Part shown: positions 16,743 through 25,588 of the stretch, in pieces | Position numbering within the stretch: position 1 is the first letter of the stretch | Layout of the letters: each line of letters starts with the position of its first letter | Assembly (NCBI RefSeq): GCF_009650605.1 | Contig: NZ_WAJT01000001.1 | Span: forward strand, 1,984,001 to 2,048,000 | Direction: 5' to 3' | DNA from: Labrenzia sp. CE80 | GTDB taxonomy: Bacteria > Pseudomonadota > Alphaproteobacteria > Rhizobiales > Stappiaceae | Length of the DNA: 64,000 nt | The notes under the pieces: generated by a model | The model's input: only the letters and a program-made list of their open reading frames with translations | The model's database searches: none | What the model was told of the DNA's origin: nothing | Made by a program: the position numbers and the translations under genes

Positions 16743-17813
16743 ATGTCGGGTGGTACGACGGACCGTTCAATGTCCACTTCAGCGCCCATCGATCTGGGCA
16801 ACACCCCCAGGGAAAAGCCGATGATGATCGACCCGTTCGGGCGTGCTGTGTCCTATCTGAGGGTTTCAGTGACAGACCGCTGTGACTTTCGCTGTGTCTA
16901 TTGCATGGCCGAGGACATGACGTTTCTGCCCAAACGCGAGGTTCTCTCGCTTGAAGAACTCGACCGCCTTTGCACGGCCTTCATCGAAAAGGGTGTTCGC
17001 AAGCTCCGTTTGACCGGCGGTGAACCGCTGGTCCGCAAAAACATCATGAGCCTGATCCGTGGCCTGTCGCGTCATATCGACAGCGGTGATCTGGAAGAGT
17101 TGACGATTACGACCAACGGATCCCAGCTCGCAAAACTGTCGCCTGAGCTGCGCGATTGCGGCGTGAGGCGGATCAACGTATCCATGGACACTTTGGACGC
17201 GGATCGTTTCAAGGCAATCACCCGCTGGGGCGATCTGGGCAAGGTCATGGAGGGCATTCAGGCCGCAAAGAACGCCGGCCTCGCCATTAAGATCAACATG
17301 GTCGCGCTGAAGGGCGTCAACGAGCATGAGATCATTCCAATGATGGAATGGTGCCATGCCAACGGTCACGATCTGACGCTGATCGAGACAATGCCGCTGG
17401 GCGAGATCGACGGGGATCGGACGGATCAGTACCTGCCCCTCTCACTTGTCCGCGCGCGCATGTCCGATGCCTTTACGATGGAAGACATTCCCTACAAGAC
17501 AGGTGGCCCTGCCCGCTACATGGCGGTGAAGGAAACCGGTGGCCGTATTGGTTTCATCACGCCGATGACCCATAATTTCTGCGAAAGCTGCAACCGGGTC
17601 CGTGTGACCTGCACTGGCCAGCTTTATATGTGCCTCGGCCAGGACGATATGGCCGACCTGAGGGCGCCCTTGCGGACCTCGGAAGGGAACGAGCTTCTAA
17701 GCGCTGCCATCGACGAAGCCATCGGCCGCAAGCCGAAAGGACATGACTTCATCATCGACCGGCGCACCAAGCAGCCCGCCGTTACACGGCACATGAGCGT
17801 GACCGGCGGCTAG
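16743..17813 (+). CDS. moaA: GTP 3',8-cyclase MoaA
   Basis: 356 residues. The radical-SAM cluster is bound by Cys47, Cys51 and Cys54 (CDFRCVYCM), and the second, GTP-binding cluster by the C-terminal FCESCNRVRVTCTGQ. The protein ends in the Gly-Gly required for activity (SVTGG). It performs the first step of molybdenum cofactor synthesis. The ATG at 16743 follows GGGAG. About 27 residues precede the conserved IDPFGRAVSYLR start of most homologues, so a shorter start at Met27/28 is possible. The cofactor would serve the formate dehydrogenase encoded at 30.5-33.4 kb. Confidence 0.96.
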   Translation: MSGGTTDRSMSTSAPIDLGNTPREKPMMIDPFGRAVSYLRVSVTDRCDFRCVYCMAEDMTFLPKREVLSLEELDRLCTAFIEKGVRKLRLTGGEPLVRKNIMSLIRGLSRHIDSGDLEELTITTNGSQLAKLSPELRDCGVRRINVSMDTLDADRFKAITRWGDLGKVMEGIQAAKNAGLAIKINMVALKGVNEHEIIPMMEWCHANGHDLTLIETMPLGEIDGDRTDQYLPLSLVRARMSDAFTMEDIPYKTGGPARYMAVKETGGRIGFITPMTHNFCESCNRVRVTCTGQLYMCLGQDDMADLRAPLRTSEGNELLSAAIDEAIGRKPKGHDFIIDRRTKQPAVTRHMSVTGG

Positions 17814-17817
17814 CACC

Positions 17818-18156
17818 GTGGGCTCCGAGCAAGATCGCAGCTCGAAATCGGCCTCATCGTTGGATGGCAGCGGAGGCCGGCTTGTCGCGCTTGCAATCGC
17901 TATCTCTTGCCTTGCATTGATGGTCTGGCTTGGCCGCGAAGATGTTCCCTTCGTCCGCGATGCCATCGCAATGGTCACGGGAAAGGAACCAGCAGCGCAG
18001 ACGTCAGGCAATCCGGAACTTGATGCCTGTCTCGCCAACCGTGTCGGTGACATCGACCAGCTGCTCGCAGAAGGCATGATCAAGGACAGCCAGTACCCCT
18101 CCTTCAAGCGCCGCGCGACATCCTATTGCGAAACACAGTTTCCGGCCGGCCGCTAG
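17818..18156 (+). CDS. Small single-span membrane protein of unknown function
   Basis: 112 residues from GTG 17818, four bases after the moaA stop. A polar N-terminus of about 20 residues is followed by one membrane span (LVALAIAISCLALMVWLG) and a C-terminal domain with two Cys (ELDACLANRV and ATSYCETQF) that could form a disulfide outside the cytoplasm. The family is not recognised. Tight spacing suggests co-transcription with moaA. Confidence 0.7.
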   Translation: MGSEQDRSSKSASSLDGSGGRLVALAIAISCLALMVWLGREDVPFVRDAIAMVTGKEPAAQTSGNPELDACLANRVGDIDQLLAEGMIKDSQYPSFKRRATSYCETQFPAGR

Positions 18157-18168
18157 AACCTACGGTCT

Positions 18169-18888
18169 CTAGTCCGTCGAAAAGCTCATGCGGCGGCGGA
18201 TCGGCACCTTCTGAAGCGGGCTTTCCAGCTCCGCCGTATCCTCAGTGCTTTCAACTGCCCTCTGCCCTTCGGCGTGGTCCGACAAGGGCAGCTCTTCCAC
18301 ATCTCCCGGTTTGTCGGCCGGAGCCAACTCATCGTCCTCCTCTGGAGAAACATGCTGCTTGGCCTCTTCATCGGTCTCAAGATCCGGGGTTTCACCAGAG
18401 GCGAGATGTTGGCGCGCATCTGCAAGCCTGGCTGACTTCTCCTCCATTTCCGCCGCTACTTCCTCAGCCTTGTCGGCGTAACCCTTCCCGACTTTCCAAG
18501 CGCTCTGGAAATGTTCGAGAGCGCCCTCGGCAACTCTGAAGTCCTCATCATAGTCATTGAGACCATCGACCACGGCGAGAACAGGATTGCTGCGCCAGAG
18601 TTTGCGAAGGGCTGCGTTCTTGAGTTCCGTTGGAACGCCCTTCTTCATGAAGACGGTGAAGTCGGATTCATAGACAAGGCTGTCCAGATCAACAGCTTCG
18701 GCAGCCTCACGATTGGCTACGAGCTCCGGATTCTCCGGCGCGTCTGACGCCATCGCCTCGGCTTGAGGATCTAAAATCGCCGGCTCGCTGGCTTCAAGGG
18801 AGGCCGCTTCTGCATCGTCCGTTTCGCCCCGCTTGCGGCGGGACCAGCGTTGAAGAAAGCCTTCGCCGTCGGAGGTCTCACGTGTCAT
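18169..18888 (-). CDS. DUF3306 domain protein, formate dehydrogenase-associated
   Basis: 239 residues from ATG 18888; the frame is open to 18924 but GAGGGGA sits before this ATG and the family starts with GFLQRWSRRK. An acidic N-terminal region is followed by the conserved core (DLDSLVYESDFTVFMKKGVP...ALRKLWRSNPVLAVVDGLNDYDEDF) and a long, low-complexity acidic tail. DUF3306 is found almost only beside DUF3305 and formate dehydrogenase genes and has no assigned function. It overlaps the DUF3305 gene by 11 bases. Confidence 0.88.
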   Translation of the reverse strand: MTRETSDGEGFLQRWSRRKRGETDDAEAASLEASEPAILDPQAEAMASDAPENPELVANREAAEAVDLDSLVYESDFTVFMKKGVPTELKNAALRKLWRSNPVLAVVDGLNDYDEDFRVAEGALEHFQSAWKVGKGYADKAEEVAAEMEEKSARLADARQHLASGETPDLETDEEAKQHVSPEEDDELAPADKPGDVEELPLSDHAEGQRAVESTEDTAELESPLQKVPIRRRMSFSTD

Positions 18889-19420
18889 CGCGTGTTGTCC
18901 CCTCGCGACGTCCGCCGGGCTCAAAAATCGGCACCTTGCCGAATTTCAACTCTTCGCCGGAGTGCGGCACGCGCTTTCTCTTCCTGAATTTTTCAGGGTC
19001 GGGCATCTGCTTTAGATAATCGACCATCCAATGCAGAATTTCGGTTGGCACCGGAAGACGTTCAACCACACCTTCGCCGGAATCAAGTGCGCCCATGGCC
19101 TCATAAGGATCTGCGGTAACACCGCGCACCTTGAAGGGAACCGGCTCACTGTCAGCGTCATCCAGCATCACCCAAAGCGCTGGCGCTTCGGTCTCAATGT
19201 TGGCATCGTAGGCCTCTCCCATACGCCGGTGCAGTGTCAGGGCAACCGGACCGAAGGTAAAAACACGCGTCTCGCCATCCGTTTCGCCTTCCTGCCATGT
19301 TCCATCACCGCCAGAATCAGGCAGGACAGCGACCGGCAGCCAAGTATGATCGACCCAGGTATGTTGGCTCTTTCGTCGTTCCAGAACGATGCAGACCTGA
19401 CGTGTGATCTCGACTTCCAA
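18878..19420 (-). CDS. DUF3305 domain protein, formate dehydrogenase-associated
   Basis: 180 residues, apparently from TTG 19420 with GGGAGAG six bases upstream; no ATG fits. The sequence matches DUF3305: an early SQHTWVDHTWLPVAVLP segment, a mid-region ALWVMLDDAD, and a C-terminal EILHWMVDYLKQMPDPEKFRKRKR. It forms a coupled pair with DUF3306. Such pairs co-occur with respiratory formate dehydrogenases in alpha- and betaproteobacteria; a maturation role is an inference. Confidence 0.88.
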   Translation of the reverse strand: MEVEITRQVCIVLERRKSQHTWVDHTWLPVAVLPDSGGDGTWQEGETDGETRVFTFGPVALTLHRRMGEAYDANIETEAPALWVMLDDADSEPVPFKVRGVTADPYEAMGALDSGEGVVERLPVPTEILHWMVDYLKQMPDPEKFRKRKRVPHSGEELKFGKVPIFEPGGRREGTTRDDT

Positions 19421-19607
19421 GGCATACTCTCCCGATCTCTCAAGTTCATTTTAGGCCATTTGCGGTCTCGGGCAAACCTTTGAAAAAACGAGGATCATTT
19501 GCCGTGAGAGGCAAGAGTTTCACCCCAGTTCGACCTTGCAAATGATGTCACCGCCTATAAACTTGGAATAATTATAAAAACGGGGCCAGCCCCACCGGAG
19601 AACGCCG

Positions 19608-21680
19608 ATGTCAGCTTCCAAGATGCCTGCCAGTAAAGGCCGCATCCTCGTTTGCAACTGCTTCAAGACAATGGCGCTCGATGACACGGCCCAAGCTCTC
19701 GGCGAACGCCTTGCCGCTCCTGTCTGCAGTCAGTTGTGCCGCGACGAGATCAACGTATATGAGACAGCACTCGAGGGTGACGGCCCGCTGACCGTGGCCT
19801 GCACCCAGGAAGCGCCGCTCTTTCGCGAGATTGCCGAAGAAGCTGGCACTGAAGATCGGACTCGCTTCGTCAACATCCGGGAAACAGCGGGCTGGACAGC
19901 CGATACGGTCGACCCGACACCAAAGATCCTCGCTCTTCTGAAGGATGCAGATAACGCCTCGGCTGCAAGGCCGACGCCGGTCAAAACCATTGCATCCGAT
20001 GGTCTGTGCCTGGTCTACGGCGCCGGGCAAGCCGCACTGGATGCCGCTTTGGCGCTGGAGGACAGCCTTTCGGTGACATTGGTTCTCACGTCGAGCGACG
20101 ATGTGGTTCTGCCATCCGTGCTGCCGTTTCCGATTTTTCGCGGGCACGTCAAGACACTCAAAGGCTCGCTCGGAGCCTTTGACGTCGAGCTCAACGGCTA
20201 TGCGCCGATGCTCCCCTCCTCACGGCGCACGCCCGAATTTCTGATGCCACGCGACGGGGCAAAATCAAGCTGCGCGCTGGTCGTCGATCTCAGCGGCGAG
20301 ATCGCTTCGATCACCGCGCCGCAAAAGCGCGATGGCTATCTCCGCGCGGATCCCGCGGATCCACTTGCCGTCGCGCACATCTTGCGGGACGCGGGCGACC
20401 TGGTGGGAGAGTTCGAGAAACCACTTTATGTTGCCTATGATGCTGACATTTGCGCCCACAGCCACGCAGGCAAGACCGGTTGCTCCAACTGCCTCGACGC
20501 CTGTCCTGCGGGCGCGATCCAGTCGACGGGCGAGAAGGTCGCAATCGACGCTGGCATCTGCGGCGGATGCGGCAGCTGCGCAGCCAGCTGTCCGACCGGC
20601 GCCATTAACTATCAGTATCCCCATCGCGAAGACCTACTTGGGCGCGTTCAAGGCCTCCTGATCGGCTATCAAGAGGTAGGCGGAAGCGCACCTGTGCTTC
20701 TCGTTCATGACAGCGACCATGGCGCAGACGTCATTGGTGCTCTGGCCCGTTTTTCGGACGGCTTGCCGGGCAATGTCCTGCCCATGGGTCTTCATGCGGT
20801 CACAGGCTTTGGCCATGAGGCGATGGTTGCAGCGTTTCTTGCCGGGGCTGAACGGATCGTGTTCCTAAGCGATCCCGCCAACCGGAATGAGATGCTGCCG
20901 CTGGAAAACGAGGCCGAGCTTGCCCGTGCCCTTGTCACTGGAATGGGACACACTTCCGAGAACAGGATCACGATTGTCTGCGATAGCGATCCGGACAAGC
21001 TCGCCGAGGCGCTGTCTGATGGCTCCTATGCCGGGCCGTTGATCTCAGCCCCGCGGCGGATCGCTGCAGTGGGCGGCAAACGGGATGTTGCCCGCCTGGC
21101 CATCACAACGCTCCACAGTGCATCGCCAGAAGCACCGGCTCTTCTTTCCTTGCCGGAGCAAGCTCCTTATGGCCGGATCGCCATTGACAGCAACGGCTGC
21201 ACACTCTGCCTAAGTTGTGTTTCGGCTTGTCCGGCCGGCGCGCTTTCCGACAACCCGGATCGTCCTCAGGTCAGCTTCATTGAATCAGCCTGCGTCCAAT
21301 GCGGCTTGTGTCAGACCACCTGCCCGGAAAACGTCATTTCGCTCGAGGCACGGTTCAACACGGAAGCTTCGGCCATGCAGCCAATGGTTCTGCATTCGGA
21401 AGAACCTGCGACCTGCACCTCTTGCGGCAAGGCCTTCGGTACCAAGTCCACCATCGAGCGGATCAAAAGCCAGCTGGCAGGCAAACACCACATGTTCCGT
21501 TCGGACGCTCAGGTCAATCTGATCGAAATGTGCGACGACTGCCGTATCAACGCGCAGTGGAACATGGAGGACAGCCTGCTACGGACGACCAGCCCGCGCC
21601 CACGTCTCCGCACCACGGATGACTATCTGGAGGCTCAGGAAAGCGGTCTTTCGGTTGAGGACTTCCTCAAGGAGGACTAG
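19608..21680 (+). CDS. Multi-cluster 4Fe-4S protein associated with formate dehydrogenase
   Basis: 690 residues, cytoplasmic, no signal peptide. The N-terminal third begins RILVCNCFKTM with scattered Cys. Two ferredoxin motifs lie at about residues 280-330 (CSNCLDACPAG, CGGCGSCAASCPTG) and two more at about 525-575 (CTLCLSCVSACPAG, CVQCGLCQTTCPEN). A C-terminal CTSCGKAF and MCDDCRINAQW resemble a zinc-binding pair. Proteins of this layout recur beside DUF3305/DUF3306 and formate dehydrogenase genes. A role in electron delivery or cluster supply during enzyme maturation is plausible but not shown. ATG 19608 has GGAG upstream. Confidence 0.88.
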   Translation: MSASKMPASKGRILVCNCFKTMALDDTAQALGERLAAPVCSQLCRDEINVYETALEGDGPLTVACTQEAPLFREIAEEAGTEDRTRFVNIRETAGWTADTVDPTPKILALLKDADNASAARPTPVKTIASDGLCLVYGAGQAALDAALALEDSLSVTLVLTSSDDVVLPSVLPFPIFRGHVKTLKGSLGAFDVELNGYAPMLPSSRRTPEFLMPRDGAKSSCALVVDLSGEIASITAPQKRDGYLRADPADPLAVAHILRDAGDLVGEFEKPLYVAYDADICAHSHAGKTGCSNCLDACPAGAIQSTGEKVAIDAGICGGCGSCAASCPTGAINYQYPHREDLLGRVQGLLIGYQEVGGSAPVLLVHDSDHGADVIGALARFSDGLPGNVLPMGLHAVTGFGHEAMVAAFLAGAERIVFLSDPANRNEMLPLENEAELARALVTGMGHTSENRITIVCDSDPDKLAEALSDGSYAGPLISAPRRIAAVGGKRDVARLAITTLHSASPEAPALLSLPEQAPYGRIAIDSNGCTLCLSCVSACPAGALSDNPDRPQVSFIESACVQCGLCQTTCPENVISLEARFNTEASAMQPMVLHSEEPATCTSCGKAFGTKSTIERIKSQLAGKHHMFRSDAQVNLIEMCDDCRINAQWNMEDSLLRTTSPRPRLRTTDDYLEAQESGLSVEDFLKED

Positions 21681-21699
21681 AGCTCCAACCCGAACACAC

Positions 21700-21734
21700 A
21701 AAAAGGCGATGCTCAGAAATGGCATCGCCTTTTT
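21700..21734. terminator. Bidirectional rho-independent terminator
   Basis: Thirteen-base arms (21700-21712 and 21722-21734) start with five A and end with five T, with TTTCTT following. It separates the convergent polyferredoxin and Bcr/CflA genes and should act in both directions. Confidence 0.9.
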
Positions 21735-21756
21735 TCTTGGTCCGGAGACGGAGGTG

Positions 21757-22986
21757 TCAGGCGCGGCGTTCCAACGCGATGGCAGCAAAGACGCAGCTGT
21801 AGGCTCCGACGGTTCCCAAAGCCATCACCGTCACCATCGGCCAGATAGACGCGGGCCACATGGCGTCGGACAAAAGCCAGGCGACAAGAGCACTGGTGAA
21901 GGCACCCAATCCGATCTGAAGACTGCCGCTCAGGCCTGAGGCCGCGCCAGCAAGTTCCGGCTTCACACTGACCGCGCCAGAAACGGCGCTTGGCAGGCAG
22001 ATGCCGTTGCCCAGACCGATCATGAACATAGGGAGAAACAACGCGAGCGGATGCGCCAGACCAAACCCGGCATCAATGATCAATGCGACGATCGCAATCG
22101 CCGGCAGCGCTGAGCCGACCACCACCATCTTCAACACGCCGACGCGTGCAGCGAACCGCCCAGAAATGCCATTTCCGACGATGTAGCCTACCGCCACGAA
22201 CATGAAGTAGAGCCCCATCTCGGCGGGACCCATGCCGAACTTTTGGGCGGCAATAAAAGGCGCGCCGCCCAGGTAGGCGAAATAGACGGATGACGTGAAC
22301 ATGGCTGTCAACGCGTAGGCCCAGAACAGCTTGTGACGGCCAAGGCTGCGATAGTTGCGCCAAAGTCCCGATAGCCCCCCGCTGGAGGTCCTTTTGTAAT
22401 TCGTCTCATGTAGGTTGAACAAGGACGCAACAAGAACGACTACACCGAGCCCGACCATCAGGTAGAATCCCCCCTGCCACCCGTAGCTTTCGTCCAGCAG
22501 CCCGCCGAACACCGGACCGAGCATTGGACCGACGGTCATGCCCATCGTCACGTAGCCAATCATGCTGGCTGCCTTGTCGCGTTCATAAAGGTCGCGAACG
22601 ATGGCACGGCCCAAAGAAAGGCCGGCGCAGCCGCCAATCGCCTGCAGGACACGTGCGAGGATCAAGATCTCTATGGTCGGAGCCAACAGGCAGAGAACGC
22701 TTCCGACCACATAAAGCGCCATCCCGGCCAGAATGACGGGGCGCCGACCATAGCGATCCGACAAGGGCCCCAGGAAGATCTGCGCCAAGGCAACTGCGGC
22801 AAAATACACCGACATTGTCAGCTGGACCGTCGCCGTGGTGGTGTCGAATGCCTCGACCATGCCGGCAAGAGATGGGAGGAATATATTCATAGAAACGGGC
22901 GCAACCGTCGAAATCGCGATCAAAATCGCAAGTGACGGGACCCGTCTCGGGGCCGTTTCATATGCTGTCGATGTCTTGGTTGTCAT
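21757..22986 (-). CDS. Bcr/CflA family multidrug efflux MFS transporter
   Basis: 409 residues with twelve predicted membrane spans. The MFS motif between TM2 and TM3 reads GPLSDRYGRRPVI, and the antiporter region in TM5 is present (MGMTVGPMLGPVFGG). It exports drugs in exchange for protons. The frame runs upstream to 23217, but the extra 77 residues are arginine/histidine-rich and not MFS-like; ATG 22986 begins the usual short cytoplasmic tail. No link to formate metabolism is apparent; together with the next gene it splits the formate dehydrogenase accessory genes into two groups. Confidence 0.92.
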   Translation of the reverse strand: MTTKTSTAYETAPRRVPSLAILIAISTVAPVSMNIFLPSLAGMVEAFDTTTATVQLTMSVYFAAVALAQIFLGPLSDRYGRRPVILAGMALYVVGSVLCLLAPTIEILILARVLQAIGGCAGLSLGRAIVRDLYERDKAASMIGYVTMGMTVGPMLGPVFGGLLDESYGWQGGFYLMVGLGVVVLVASLFNLHETNYKRTSSGGLSGLWRNYRSLGRHKLFWAYALTAMFTSSVYFAYLGGAPFIAAQKFGMGPAEMGLYFMFVAVGYIVGNGISGRFAARVGVLKMVVVGSALPAIAIVALIIDAGFGLAHPLALFLPMFMIGLGNGICLPSAVSGAVSVKPELAGAASGLSGSLQIGLGAFTSALVAWLLSDAMWPASIWPMVTVMALGTVGAYSCVFAAIALERRA

Positions 22987-23087
22987 GCGGCGGACGCAGG
23001 CCCCTCGCGGAAGGATGGATTGTGGACAATAAGAGGCGCATCCGGCGAAAACAAGCTCACCGGATGAGAAGAAAGATGTTGATTTGA

Positions 23088-23957
23088 CTATCCGCCTGAC
23101 AGACGCCTTTCGCGCCAGAAGCTGTAGATGCCAGTCAGAATGATGATCGTTGTTCCGATGATTGTCATGGCATCGGGAACCTCGCCCCAGACGACGAACC
23201 CAATTGCCAGCGCCCACAGAACCGCCGAGTATCGAAAGGGAGCGACTACGGAAATATCGCCGGAGCGCATGGCCAGAATGATGAAGATATAGCCGAAGAG
23301 GATAAACCCGGCAGCGCCGGACAAACTCAGATAATCCTGAAGGACCATCGGCTGCCAGCCCTCTGACACCGAGAGCCCAGCCCCCATGATCGTTACGCCC
23401 ACAGCCGTCATGAGACTGACGCCATAGGTCGGGATTTCCTCAGGCATTTGCCGGGTCGAGAGATCGCGTATCGCCATGAACATGACGCCTGCCAGCGCAA
23501 CGAGCGCCCATGCGTCGAAGCCTTCGAACCCGGGCCGGATGATGAGCATCACACCTGTCAGGCCGACGCCAATTGCCGTCCAGCGCCGCCAGCCGACGGG
23601 CGCCTTGAGGAAGATGGCAGCAGCTGCGGTCACGACCAAGGGCAGCGCCTGAAGAATTGATGTGGCATTCGCGATAGGCATGCGCATCAAGGCGGTCAGA
23701 TACAGGAGCGTCGCACAGACCTCGGCAAGGGTTCTGAGAAGAACCATCGGATGGATGAGAAGCCGCGCCGAGCGGAACACGCCAGTGACCTGGCAGACGA
23801 TCGCCAGCAGGACAATACAGATTGCGCCACGTACAAAAATCATCTGCCCGAGTGGCAAATTGTCGGATGAAAACTTCACCAGGGTGTCGTTGAGCAGGAA
23901 AGCAGCATTCGCCACGAGCATCGCACCAATTGCAGGCCCGTTGTCTCGAATTTCCAA
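23088..23957 (-). CDS. EamA/DMT family transporter
   Basis: 289 residues with ten membrane spans in two EamA repeats, including the conserved APFRYSAVLWALAIGFVVWGE in the second repeat. TTG 23957 is the likely start since GGAGAG is nearby and the next ATG (23921) is inside the first span. Substrate unknown; related proteins export metabolites or drugs. It follows the DUF6352 gene by 100 bases in the same direction. Confidence 0.9.
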   Translation of the reverse strand: MEIRDNGPAIGAMLVANAAFLLNDTLVKFSSDNLPLGQMIFVRGAICIVLLAIVCQVTGVFRSARLLIHPMVLLRTLAEVCATLLYLTALMRMPIANATSILQALPLVVTAAAAIFLKAPVGWRRWTAIGVGLTGVMLIIRPGFEGFDAWALVALAGVMFMAIRDLSTRQMPEEIPTYGVSLMTAVGVTIMGAGLSVSEGWQPMVLQDYLSLSGAAGFILFGYIFIILAMRSGDISVVAPFRYSAVLWALAIGFVVWGEVPDAMTIIGTTIIILTGIYSFWRERRLSGG

Positions 23958-24057
23958 AACAGCTCTCCATGAAAAGCGAACAGGGGCATGCCCATTCGCC
24001 GCCCCTGCTTAGACCCTGCCGATCGACCGCGCAATGCCGGTTTCTATCGAAAACGAC

Positions 24058-25071
24058 CTAGCTTCCGGACGCCAGCGGCAGGTTCACCAGAAGGTTTTGC
24101 GGCTTCATCCGGATCTTGTTGTCACGGCTCATGGCGAGACCAAGCCAGACCGGTTTGCCGCGCAGGTCCGACCGCATGTCCGTTCGGTTCTCGAAGTCCA
24201 TTCTGAAAAGGCAAAGGATGCGCATATTGTCCGCCTCGGAAATGCCTTCCTCGTTGTAGAGCGCGTTGAGGATCGCCGTGGCGTCCGCATCCAGACCAAT
24301 GTGCCAGGACCATTGCTCGTCGCGGATCTTTTGAACCGGCTGGATGCGGACATCGACACCGGTGAAATGACGGATCCAGTCCTCCAGAACACGCGCAAAA
24401 GCATCCGGCCCAGGTTGGGTAAATCGAAAGTCCAGCGCTGTATCAAATCGGTCGGAGCGATCCCAGTAGATCTCACCATTTTCCTCGCCGATCACATCGA
24501 GTGCAACTTCTCGCATGGGCGTTCCCGCTTCCATGAGAAGTGCTCCCAAACCGCCGAGGCCGCCTGTTTCAGACATCATCTCGACGATCTCGGCATCGGC
24601 GATGGTGACGGTGCCTTCGTTCAGGCTGACCACCTGCTCGCGAAAGAAGAGTTCGGCGGCGCGCAGGCGAACTGGATCCTGGCAGTTGCGCAAAATATTG
24701 CGCAAGATCAGATGAACCAACTGGTCGATGAAGACCGGCGGCACGGAAATGGTCTGCGCCTTGAAAAGCGCAGCATAAGCCGCCTCAACGGTCTTGTGCT
24801 TCAACAGATGATCGCGAAACGCCAGAACCACGCGGTAGTTGTCCGCTGTATCCTGATCGACCATCGGCGCGAGATCGTTGTCGCTCACCTCGGTGAAGGG
24901 ATCGGTCATGAGCTGCTCGAAGAGCCGGTGCTCGACCTCACAGGATTCTTCCACCGGATGGATTTCAGGCCGGGTCAGATAGGCACGCACCAGATCAGGT
25001 GTGACACGCAGCCAGCCGTTGCCTTCCCGTTCAACGAGGTGATATCCGGCAGACTTCCAAAATGGCCGCAT
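24058..25071 (-). CDS. DUF6352 family protein (formate dehydrogenase locus)
   Basis: 337 residues, soluble, acidic. The start MRPFWKSAGYHLVERE and the segment PDLVRAYLTRPEIHPVEESC are the family's most conserved part; much of the rest looks helical. The name is given from recognition of this pattern and no biochemical function is known to me. Its start overlaps the stop of the DUF6505 gene (TGATG), and it is the last gene of the formate dehydrogenase accessory run, so coordinated translation is likely. Confidence 0.75.
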   Translation of the reverse strand: MRPFWKSAGYHLVEREGNGWLRVTPDLVRAYLTRPEIHPVEESCEVEHRLFEQLMTDPFTEVSDNDLAPMVDQDTADNYRVVLAFRDHLLKHKTVEAAYAALFKAQTISVPPVFIDQLVHLILRNILRNCQDPVRLRAAELFFREQVVSLNEGTVTIADAEIVEMMSETGGLGGLGALLMEAGTPMREVALDVIGEENGEIYWDRSDRFDTALDFRFTQPGPDAFARVLEDWIRHFTGVDVRIQPVQKIRDEQWSWHIGLDADATAILNALYNEEGISEADNMRILCLFRMDFENRTDMRSDLRGKPVWLGLAMSRDNKIRMKPQNLLVNLPLASGS

Positions 25072-25565
25072 CAGGGCTCCTCCACCACGTCCCAGACCAG
25101 CGCGTGGGGCTTTTCTCCGGGAGGGGTCACAATATGAAAACGTTCCTTGATGAGACCGTCGTCGCCGATTTCACGTTTCAAGGCAAGCAGGGTGTTGAGC
25201 GCCGCACCTTCGGCAAGCTCCCGTCCGAAGGCGACTTCTTCGCGCGCGGCCGCCAGCGCTGCCTCTTCGCCAGGGGCACCAAACTGATCAAAAAGATGCT
25301 CCGCCAGCAGTCTTTCGCAGTTGGCGACATCCTCCTCACTCGCCTCAGAAACGCTGACAACGGTTGTGAATCCGAAAGAACCAAGCGCAAGGAAGCCGCT
25401 GACGAAAGCTTGCCTTTCCTTTCCAGCGATTTCGACGGGATCACCGTAGCGACCGAGTGAAAAGACGAAGCTACCGGGAATGGCCCACTCGTTTTCAGCG
25501 GCCACCATCGGAAAAACATGGCTGTCGGAAGCGTCGAAACGGATCGCACGCAGCAGTCGCGGCAT
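25071..25565 (-). CDS. DUF6505 family protein (formate dehydrogenase locus)
   Basis: 164 residues. The N-terminus PRLLRAIRFDASDSHVF and the segment WAIPGSFVFS match the DUF6505 type found beside DUF6352 in alphaproteobacterial formate dehydrogenase loci. No signal, membrane span or metal motif is visible. It lies 23 bases after the ligase-like gene and overlaps the DUF6352 start. Function unknown. Confidence 0.72.
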   Translation of the reverse strand: MPRLLRAIRFDASDSHVFPMVAAENEWAIPGSFVFSLGRYGDPVEIAGKERQAFVSGFLALGSFGFTTVVSVSEASEEDVANCERLLAEHLFDQFGAPGEEAALAAAREEVAFGRELAEGAALNTLLALKREIGDDGLIKERFHIVTPPGEKPHALVWDVVEEP

Positions 25566-25588
25566 GGCTCAGGCCTCCTGGTTGCCGG

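Noticed and set aside
24034..25137. A 367-codon plus-strand frame opposite the DUF6352 gene
   Set aside because: The minus-strand protein matches a known family with coupled neighbours; the opposite frame does not.
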